Source: Gemmatimonadota bacterium (lineage in GTDB: Bacteria; Gemmatimonadota; Gemmatimonadetes; Gemmatimonadales; Gemmatimonadaceae). From it: a stretch of DNA of 5,377 bases. The stretch is taken from assembly GCA_023249395.1 (NCBI GenBank), contig JAHFCS010000177.1:1-5377 (forward strand). The letters are read 5' to 3'. The position numbers and the translations under genes are program-made. The notes under the pieces were generated by a model. That model saw only the letters and a program-made list of their open reading frames with translations, was not told where the DNA came from and did no database searches. Positions 1-5,235 of the stretch are shown here, in pieces (position 1 is the stretch's first letter; the number at the start of each line of letters is the position of its first letter).

Positions 1-308
1 CCCAGGCAGTGGGGGTACATCAGATCGTCGGAGTCGTGATACTTGATGAACTCGCCCGTTGCCAACGTCGCCGCGTGGTTACGATTCGGGTAGTCGCCGA
101 GATTCCGCTCGTTGGTAACGACGCGGACACGCGGGTCCAGCCGCTCGTATTCTCTCGCGATCTCGAGCGTGCGGTCCGTCGAGCAGTCGTCAACCACGAT
201 CAGCTCGAAGTCGGCGAAATGCTGAGCCAGGACGCTCTCGATCGAGTCGCGGATGTAATTCTCGCGATTGAATGCCGTGAGCAGCACACTGACGAGAGGG
301 AGGCTCAT
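1..308 (-). CDS. Glycosyltransferase family 2, N-terminal part (cut by left edge)
   Basis: The reading frame starts at the ATG on the minus strand at 308 and stays open for 102 codons to the left edge, so the C-terminal part is missing. The visible part is a GT-A fold donor domain. A strand and loop at residues 6-14 (VSVLLTAFN) is followed by the conserved LIVVDDCSTDRT at about 37-47 and the metal- and nucleotide-binding HDSDDL at 91-96. Family members move a sugar from an NDP-sugar to a growing glycan on the cytoplasmic face of the inner membrane. The start is chosen because the protein begins MSLPLVSV, directly ahead of the first strand, as is usual. No clear Shine-Dalgarno precedes it. The gene points away from the plus-strand gene pair on its right. 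Donor and acceptor cannot be told from this fragment. Confidence 0.93.
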   Translation of the reverse strand, partial: MSLPLVSVLLTAFNRENYIRDSIESVLAQHFADFELIVVDDCSTDRTLEIAREYERLDPRVRVVTNERNLGDYPNRNHAATLATGEFIKYHDSDDLMYPHCL

Positions 309-638
309 GCAGACAATTTGACGGGTCCCGCTGCGCTGTCCACGCGGCGCAGGACGTTGGTCATGACACACCCACCAATGAACCCTCGCGGAAGGGTAGT
401 TGTAGCTCACTAAGAGAGCGTGGCTTCACGAATACCATGGCCAAGAGGAGGTGTGGTTTCCGGACCCCAAGTTAATCGCTATCCACCGGTGCAGTGTAGG
501 CGCGGTGGGATCGGCCACGATCGCCCGGTTGCAACGGTTATCCGCCGTGACTAACGTCAAGACCGCATATGAGTCGTCGAACCGAGTCTGCGTCTGTTCT
601 TTGAGGTTCATGGAAAGAATCCACGGGCTTTTCACCGG
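309..638. other. Spacer between divergent genes, no convincing gene
   Basis: These 330 bp separate the minus-strand GT2 gene from the plus-strand ORF pair and should hold the promoters of both, but I could not pick out a convincing -35/-10 pair for either. It contains a strong Shine-Dalgarno-like AGGAGGTG at 446-453 with no start codon at a useful distance. It also has the perfect 8-bp palindromes CACCGGTG at 484-491 and GTTGCAAC at 528-535, a second partial CACCGGT at 633-639, and a weak 6-bp inverted repeat at 597-602 and 614-619. Small ORFs here lack family features and look like chance. Confidence 0.5.
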
Positions 639-851
639 TTGGAATTGAGCTCCAGGTCGAAGCCGCTCTGGCTGGCGGCGATTCTCGTGGTCGCAGGGTA
701 CATACTGCTGACGGTTCCCACCCTGAACAAGGGAGAGCTGGACCTGGACGAATCGGGGACGTTCCTGGTTGCGACACGACCCGACTCGCTGCCGTCGGAC
801 GGATACGTCGACCTGCTGTTCACACGGATCGTTCCCCGGGCGGTCGAATGA
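639..851 (+). CDS. Small single-span membrane protein, or remnant of a GT-C membrane glycosyltransferase
   Basis: This is a 70-codon ORF with a TTG start (a second TTG lies two codons later). The in-frame stop at 570-572 leaves no ATG or GTG start upstream. Third codon positions are mostly G or C, as in the real genes here, so this frame has been under coding selection. Residues 9-28 (from PLWLAAILVV onward) form one membrane segment. It is followed by an outside-facing LDLDESGTFLVATRP at about 34-48. A membrane segment followed by an acidic DE pair is how many integral-membrane GT-C (GT39/GT83-like) transferases begin, but those run to about 500 residues and this stops at 70. It could therefore be a truncated remnant, or an intact small protein of unknown role. 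The stop overlaps the next start as ATGA, suggesting translational coupling. No Shine-Dalgarno is visible, which lowers confidence that the TTG is used. Confidence 0.42.
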   Translation: MELSSRSKPLWLAAILVVAGYILLTVPTLNKGELDLDESGTFLVATRPDSLPSDGYVDLLFTRIVPRAVE

Positions 852-2185
852 CGACCAGACTCAGGGGCTTGCGCCGTTACCCGAACGCGCTTCTAGGTCT
901 CGAGATCTCGTCGCTGACCCGATACTACGATCGCGTCGTTCAATACGCCCCCGCGCGACACGACGACGGGTTGCTGCTCGACCTGATCGCGTGTCCGGAA
1001 AAGGCCTCCGTCAAGGCGGGCACGCCACTCCCTGACATGACTGGCGAACGCGATCGGCGGTCGGCCGTGCTACTCAACGGAACTCTCAATCATTCGACCG
1101 ATATTCAGGCCGCGCTGGCGGAAATAAAGTCGCGGATGAGCTCCACGTCGCGCGTGATCGCGGTTATGTACAATCCCTATTTCAGATCGATCTATCGACT
1201 CGCGCAGCGCCTGGGCCTGCGCGAAGGTGAAGTGCCGACCACCTTCGTTACATCAACCGATCTCACCAACATCGCCCGCCTGTCGGGCTTCCGGCTGGTA
1301 CGTACTCGATCGGTCGTATACATGCCGTTCAGGCTGGCGGGTATCGGAACGCTCATCAATGCCCTCATGCCTGTCGTTCCCCTGCTGAGACATTTGGCCT
1401 TCACGACGGTCGTTGTCCTTGCCCCGATCACTGACGAAGTTCAGGAAGCGTCGATCACTGTCGTCGTTCCGGCGCGAAACGAGCGCGGGAACATCCAGCC
1501 AGCGCTTGACGCCCTCCGCGCGGTGCGCCACGAGCTGCAGGGTCTCGAGGTGATCTTCGTGGAAGGCCATTCGACCGATGGCACCTGGGAAGAAATCGAG
1601 CGGCTCGTCCCTGAATACGAGGGCTATTTCAAGATCCGGGCGTTTCGCCAGGAGGGGAAAGGGAAGGGCGACGCTGTCCGGCTCGGCTTCGCTCACGCCA
1701 GCGGCGATCTCCTGACGATCCTCGATGCTGATCTGACGATGCCGCCGGCGTCGCTGGGGCGGTTCTACGATGCCTACCGGCAAGGCCATGGGGAGTTTGT
1801 CAACGGGAGCCGCCTCGTGTACGCGTTGGAGAACGACGCAATGCGCTTCTTGAATCGACTGGGGAATGTCATCTTCGCAAAGGCCCTCAGCCGTGTCCTG
1901 TCTGTGCGGCTGGGAGATTCCCTCTGCGGTACGAAACTGCTCGCGCGACACGACTACGCCCGATTCACCGCATGGCGGCGGGATTTCGGCGACTTCGATC
2001 CATTTGGCGATTTTGAACTGCTATTTCCGGCGGCGGTCCTTGGGCTGACCGTTGTAGACGTCCCGATCCGCTACCGAGCGAGGAGCTATGGCACGACCAA
2101 CATCAGCCGCTTCCGTCATGGATGGATGCTCCTCAAGATGACAATGGTCGGGTTCTTCAAGGTGAGGCTCGGCCGCGTAAGCTGA
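848..2185 (+). CDS. Fusion of degenerate methyltransferase-like domain and GT2 polyprenyl-phosphate-sugar-synthase-like domain
   Basis: A 445-residue protein with two parts. Residues 1-195 follow the plan of the SAM-dependent methyltransferase half of known methyltransferase/GT2 fusions. They include RYYDRV near 25-30, NGTLNHSTDIQAAL at 77-90, a YNPYF loop at 108-112, an LSGFRLVRTR segment at 145-154 and the LRHLAF linker at 180-185. The glycine-rich SAM motif is eroded (LLLDLIACPEKAS at 42-54, no GxGxG), and roughly 30-40 residues normally found before NGTLNH appear absent, so methylation is doubtful. Residues 202-430 are a complete GT2 domain resembling dolichyl- or undecaprenyl-phosphate sugar synthases. 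The key motifs are VVVPARNERGN at 205-215, FVEGHSTDGTWEEI at 237-250, GKGKGDAV at 270-277, the metal site DAD at 293-295, NGSRLVY at 319-325, CGTKLL at 360-365 and FGDFDPFGDFELLF at 380-393. No C-terminal membrane anchor pair is seen. The likely role of the GT2 half is loading a sugar onto a lipid phosphate carrier at the inner membrane; the sugar is not predictable. The start overlaps the stop of the preceding small ORF. Confidence 0.94.
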   Translation: MTTRLRGLRRYPNALLGLEISSLTRYYDRVVQYAPARHDDGLLLDLIACPEKASVKAGTPLPDMTGERDRRSAVLLNGTLNHSTDIQAALAEIKSRMSSTSRVIAVMYNPYFRSIYRLAQRLGLREGEVPTTFVTSTDLTNIARLSGFRLVRTRSVVYMPFRLAGIGTLINALMPVVPLLRHLAFTTVVVLAPITDEVQEASITVVVPARNERGNIQPALDALRAVRHELQGLEVIFVEGHSTDGTWEEIERLVPEYEGYFKIRAFRQEGKGKGDAVRLGFAHASGDLLTILDADLTMPPASLGRFYDAYRQGHGEFVNGSRLVYALENDAMRFLNRLGNVIFAKALSRVLSVRLGDSLCGTKLLARHDYARFTAWRRDFGDFDPFGDFELLFPAAVLGLTVVDVPIRYRARSYGTTNISRFRHGWMLLKMTMVGFFKVRLGRVS

Positions 2186-2195
2186 GAGTATAAAT

Positions 2196-3383
2196 TCAGC
2201 GTGGCCCGCGGTTGAGTTGTCGGAATCCAAGGCGAAGCGATCGTGCGCTCCGCACGACGATGTTGGGAATCCAGCGCCGATCCAGCAAGCTGCCGTGAAA
2301 GATGCGCGCGCGTGACCAGCGAGGATCAGCGTCCGCCAGCGCCGAGATTGCTTTTTGGTATTGTGGTGCCTGGCGAACGACGTTGAAACGGCGCTCGATG
2401 CGAATGGCTGCCTCATCGCCCATCGATCGAAGTCTGCTGCGGTTGGAGGCAACAGCGATGATGGCGTCCGCGAAGCCGGCGATGTCTCCCGGCGTGACTC
2501 TGAATCCGCTCACTCCGTTTTCGACGATCTCGGGAATGCCACTCGGCAGATCGCTGACGACAGGCACGCACCCGGCAACCATCGCCTCGAGCAACGCGAC
2601 CGGCAACCCTTCCGCCCGCGAGGGCATGACCAGAATGTCGCTCTCGAGGTATTGACCCAATACATGCTCTACGGATCTCCTCCTGTGCCAACGAACGTGC
2701 GGCGCGGCTCCCCACAGCGACCTCAACTCAGCCTCGGCCGGCCCTGGCCCCTGAATCGTCCACTCGGCATCCACTCCGCGTTCTCTCAGCTGGCGGTCGA
2801 TCGAGGGAAGGTCAAGGACCCCCTTCGAGCGGTCGAGCCGACCGACATACAACAGGCGGACCGGCCCTGACGCCGAGCGCTCGCGCTGCGCCGGTATCTC
2901 GATTCCATAAGGTATGCAAAGAATCTCGCTCTCACGGTGCGGCAGCAGTTCGAGCAGTCGTTGCCGCATCCGCTCGGTGTAAGTGATGAAGAGGTCGATC
3001 GTCGGATCGTGCATCACAGCGAGATCGTAATAGTGCTGGAAGTCGCCGTGATTGATGTAGACAAGCGACTTTCCTGTGTTCCGTCCGGACGCCATCGCCA
3101 GGCTGAGCCAGTCGTTGGCGACGATCACGCCGGGCCCGGACGGCAAGCTCGATGCGAGCCTCCGCAGCACCGTGTGAAAGTTCTCGGGGGGAAGGCTGTA
3201 CGACACTCTTCTGACGTCCGCACGAAGGTCAGCGTCCGATGGGTCGTCTGGGTCTCGTCGGTTCCGCGCGAGAATCGCCGCGTAGGTCAAGTCATCGGGT
3301 TCGCGATGCCGAAGCAGATTGGCGGTGAAGCTGTAGACGCCGCCGAGCTTGTCCGGAAGCATCCATGTGACGCTCGCGGTCAT
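2196..3383 (-). CDS. Glycosyltransferase family 4 (GT-B fold)
   Basis: A complete 395-residue protein of normal family length with no membrane helices. The N-terminal half has the glycine-rich acceptor-side loop LGGVYSF at 13-19, and the segment around VYINHGDFQHYY at 108-119 resembles acceptor-site loops. The C-terminal GT-B half begins near RLLYVGRLDRSKGV at 176-189. It carries the EX7E donor-binding signature with E258 and E266 (in SRAEGLPVALLEAM), followed by the usual GCVPVVSDLPSGIPEIV at 271-287 and NGVSGFRV. It is a retaining transferase using an NDP-sugar, probably extending a lipid-linked glycan in the cytoplasm. It is the last gene of the three-gene minus-strand operon, starting at an ATG 22 nt after the FkbM stop with only a weak purine run as ribosome site. 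Its stop lies 10 bp from that of the opposing GT2 fusion gene. About 50 residues after the GT-B core are Arg-rich and may contact the membrane. Confidence 0.95.
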   Translation of the reverse strand: MTASVTWMLPDKLGGVYSFTANLLRHREPDDLTYAAILARNRRDPDDPSDADLRADVRRVSYSLPPENFHTVLRRLASSLPSGPGVIVANDWLSLAMASGRNTGKSLVYINHGDFQHYYDLAVMHDPTIDLFITYTERMRQRLLELLPHRESEILCIPYGIEIPAQRERSASGPVRLLYVGRLDRSKGVLDLPSIDRQLRERGVDAEWTIQGPGPAEAELRSLWGAAPHVRWHRRRSVEHVLGQYLESDILVMPSRAEGLPVALLEAMVAGCVPVVSDLPSGIPEIVENGVSGFRVTPGDIAGFADAIIAVASNRSRLRSMGDEAAIRIERRFNVVRQAPQYQKAISALADADPRWSRARIFHGSLLDRRWIPNIVVRSARSLRLGFRQLNRGPR

Positions 3384-3405
3384 GAGTCAGAGTCCCGCAC
3401 AACCG

Positions 3406-4272
3406 TCATTCGCGCCACGCATAGATTCTGTCTACCCAGCTCGTGGAAGGGAACGGAAAGCACGTGTCAGCCGGGAGATCGTACCCTGATGAGTCCAGCG
3501 ACACCGGGAGAATCCCGCCGTGAGCGTAAGTGAAGCCGGCGCGGGTCAGGAGCTCGAGGGTTGCCGGATTCTTCCGCTTTCGCGGATCGAAGTCATGGAG
3601 CTCGGCTGCAATCGCCTTCACTCGGCCCAGCTCAGCTGCACAATCGGCGAGAACCCGGTGCTCAGCTCCCTCGATGTCCAGCTTCAGAAGATCCACTTGA
3701 TCTTCCGCCTGGAGGACATCGCGCAGTCGCACCGTCGGAACAGTTATTCGGTTCGTGGAATCTCCGCGGTATTCACTCGCGACCGAGCCCGAGTCCGCCC
3801 CTTCGGCAGTGAAGGCCACCTCTCCTTTCTCGTCCCATACCGCCGCCGCTACGATTTCTACATGCGACAGATGGTTTTCCTCGACATTGCGCACCAGCGC
3901 CCGGGCAATGGCCGGGTCGGCCTCGAACGCGGTTATTCGGGCCGAAGGATATTTGCGCTTGAGGTAGAGGCTCACGATGCCGACGTTGGCGCCGCAGTCG
4001 AGGATTCGCGGCGATGCAGTACTGGTGCGAAAGCCGTGCAGCTCGCGTACAAACGTGTCGTCCCATTGCGGAGCAACCGTCAGCAGATCGACGTAGTGCA
4101 AGCGGTAGCCCATCAGCTCGATCATGCCGGGAGTGTATCGTGGAATCCGCCATGCCTCCGTGCGCAGCTTTCGCCAGGCAGCTACCTCGGGCGACGGAAA
4201 GAGTCGTCGTTTGACGCGTCCGGCCGCGCGCCGGGCAGAATGCATTGTCCTTGAAAGCGGATTTTCACTCAC
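3406..4272 (-). CDS. FkbM family SAM-dependent methyltransferase
   Basis: A complete 288-residue protein. The Rossmann core starts with an intact SAM motif, ILDCGANVG at 90-98. The acidic ribose-binding FEADP follows at 116-120, and the FkbM hallmark VDLLKLDIEGAE at 193-204 comes next. Then AAELHDF at 222-228 and a C-terminal strand pair ending DRIYAWRE complete the domain. Members of this family O-methylate sugar hydroxyls or small-molecule alcohols and are common in polysaccharide loci, so methylation of a sugar of the surface glycan is the likely job; the exact position is unknown. The first 25 residues are Arg/Lys-rich (RRAAGRVKRR at 14-23), which could hold the enzyme near the membrane. 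The start is GTG, overlapping the epimerase stop as GTGA, which implies translational coupling. In contrast to the methyltransferase-like half of the fusion protein, all its SAM motifs are present. Confidence 0.95.
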   Translation of the reverse strand: MSENPLSRTMHSARRAAGRVKRRLFPSPEVAAWRKLRTEAWRIPRYTPGMIELMGYRLHYVDLLTVAPQWDDTFVRELHGFRTSTASPRILDCGANVGIVSLYLKRKYPSARITAFEADPAIARALVRNVEENHLSHVEIVAAAVWDEKGEVAFTAEGADSGSVASEYRGDSTNRITVPTVRLRDVLQAEDQVDLLKLDIEGAEHRVLADCAAELGRVKAIAAELHDFDPRKRKNPATLELLTRAGFTYAHGGILPVSLDSSGYDLPADTCFPFPSTSWVDRIYAWRE

Positions 4273-5171
4273 TGCGATCGCAAAGCGTCGATCGTTTCGC
4301 GAAGCCCGTCATCGAGTGAAATTGCCGGCTCGAATCCGATTTCGCGGATCTTCGACACCGCAGCGTACCACCTGGGCGTGTCACCCACGAATGACTCACC
4401 CGTCGGGACAATTGCCACGTCAGGGCATCCCATCAGCCGCGCTATCGTGCGAGTGAGGTCCATGAGCGTCACCGGCAGCCCCGATGCAAGGTTATAATCC
4501 TCGCCCGCTGAGCCGCGGGTTGCGATCGTCAACAACCCGCGTGCAGCATCGCGCACATGAAGGTAGTCGCGGATCTGCGATCCGTCGCCGAGAATCTCGA
4601 TCTCTGACGGCGTGCGCTCGAGCTTGCGAATTATGTCGTGAATGGCGAGGCGCTTCATCCCCGGCCCGTAGACGCTGAACATCCGGGCGATTCTCACATC
4701 GAGTCCGTACGACTTGTTGTAGGCGAAGCAGTACGCCTCTCCGGCAAGCTTTGCCGCGCCATAGGGAGAGGACGGGCGTTTTGCCGAGCACTCACTGAGG
4801 GGAAGCGGGGCAAGGGGATCGAAAACCGACGCCGTGGACGGGAAGATTACACGTGCACCGGTCGCACGCGCTGCTTCAAGTATCTCGAAAAATGCGCACA
4901 ACGTGTTGCTGTAGTCGTGGCGCGGGTTGGCCACCGACGCCCTCACGTCAGCCGATGCTGCAAGATGAAACAAGACGGTATCGGCATCGAGCAGCGCAGA
5001 AATGCCGTTCGGCCGACAGAGATCCAGCTCCAGCGCGCGTGCGCGCTGTGTCGTGGCTGGAGCCTTGTCGATCGCGACGACCTCGACGCCTGTATCGACG
5101 AGAAGGTCCAGGAGAGCGCGGCCTATCAGCCCGCTTGCACCCGTTACGACTGCTTTTTTGACTTGAGACAA
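4269..5171 (-). CDS. NAD-dependent sugar-nucleotide epimerase/dehydratase (extended SDR)
   Basis: A 300-residue enzyme from the chosen TTG start (numbering from it). The NAD-binding TGASGLIG is at 10-17, an acidic residue after the second strand (VAIDK) near 35, and HLAA at 69-72. The active site has STAS at 112-115 and the catalytic YxxxK at Y137-K141 (YGAAK). RMFSVYGPG at 163-171 and GDGSQIRDYLHVRD at 195-208 are typical of GalE-like NDP-hexose epimerases. The usual VYG after the active-site serine is changed to VFD. It likely supplies an epimerised NDP-sugar to the transferases of this locus; the substrate is not predictable. An ATG at 5237 in the same frame would add 22 residues. I prefer the TTG at 5171 because it places three residues plus two lysines directly before the first strand and follows AAGGAAG by 8 nt. 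The ATG also would overlap the start of the divergent gene. First gene of the three-gene operon. Confidence 0.93.
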   Translation of the reverse strand: MSQVKKAVVTGASGLIGRALLDLLVDTGVEVVAIDKAPATTQRARALELDLCRPNGISALLDADTVLFHLAASADVRASVANPRHDYSNTLCAFFEILEAARATGARVIFPSTASVFDPLAPLPLSECSAKRPSSPYGAAKLAGEAYCFAYNKSYGLDVRIARMFSVYGPGMKRLAIHDIIRKLERTPSEIEILGDGSQIRDYLHVRDAARGLLTIATRGSAGEDYNLASGLPVTLMDLTRTIARLMGCPDVAIVPTGESFVGDTPRWYAAVSKIREIGFEPAISLDDGLRETIDALRSQ

Positions 5172-5179
5172 GTTACGCG

Positions 5180-5186
5180 CTTCCTT
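5180..5186 (-). promoter_or_regulatory. Ribosome binding site deciding the epimerase start
   Basis: On the minus strand this reads AAGGAAG, 8 nt before the TTG at 5171. The alternative ATG at 5237 has no purine-rich site at a useful distance. This supports the shorter, 300-residue epimerase. Confidence 0.45.
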
Positions 5187-5213
5187 GACGCCAACGGGGA
5201 ATCCGAACATAAG
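5185..5213 (+). promoter_or_regulatory. Candidate sigma70-type promoter for the right-edge gene
   Basis: TTGACG at 5185-5190 matches the -35 consensus at five of six bases. After a 17-bp spacer, CATAAG at 5208-5213 matches the -10 at four of six. Transcription would start near 5220, just ahead of the Shine-Dalgarno at 5221-5225, giving a very short leader of about 16 nt. The match is by eye, and the organism's sigma factor preferences are unknown. Confidence 0.33.
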
Positions 5214-5234
5214 TTGAAGCGGAGGCAACAACAA
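5206..5234 (-). promoter_or_regulatory. Candidate promoter for the epimerase operon
   Basis: On the minus strand TTGTTG (5229-5234) and TATGTT (5206-5211) are 17 bp apart, matching the consensus at three and four of six bases. A start near 5199 would leave a leader of about 28 nt before the TTG at 5171. The -35 is weak. The -10 overlaps that of the opposing candidate promoter. Confidence 0.2.
5221..5225 (+). promoter_or_regulatory. Shine-Dalgarno of the right-edge gene
   Basis: GGAGG, followed by the 10-nt spacer CAACAACAAC and the ATG at 5236. The motif is strong and the spacing slightly long. An in-frame stop at 5215-5217 rules out any earlier start. Confidence 0.5.
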
Positions 5235-5235
5235 C

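Noticed and set aside
9..413. 134-codon plus-strand frame at the left edge
   Set aside because: It is antisense to the clear GT2 N-terminus on the minus strand (VDDCSTD, HDSDDL), and its protein shows no recognisable features.
597..619. TTCTTT/AAAGAA inverted repeat as a terminator or operator
   Set aside because: The stem is only 6 bp and AT-rich with an 11-nt loop and no T-run. It is likely to be chance.
451..648. 65-codon plus-strand frame in the spacer
   Set aside because: Its GTG start lies inside the Shine-Dalgarno-like motif, it overlaps the better-supported ORF at 639, and the protein has no family or membrane features.
848..1080. Frameshift as the cause of the lost SAM motif
   Set aside because: I checked the other plus-strand frame overlapping this part; its translation is Arg/Ser-rich and does not restore a glycine-rich motif. 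Loss appears to be substitution plus deletion in frame.
1253..1951. 232-codon minus-strand frame opposite the GT2 domain
   Set aside because: It is the antisense of an intact GT2 domain with recognisable motifs on the plus strand. Its translation has no family features. Long antisense frames are common in high-GC genes.
3520..4254. 244-codon plus-strand frame
   Set aside because: It lies opposite the FkbM gene, whose motifs are all intact on the minus strand.
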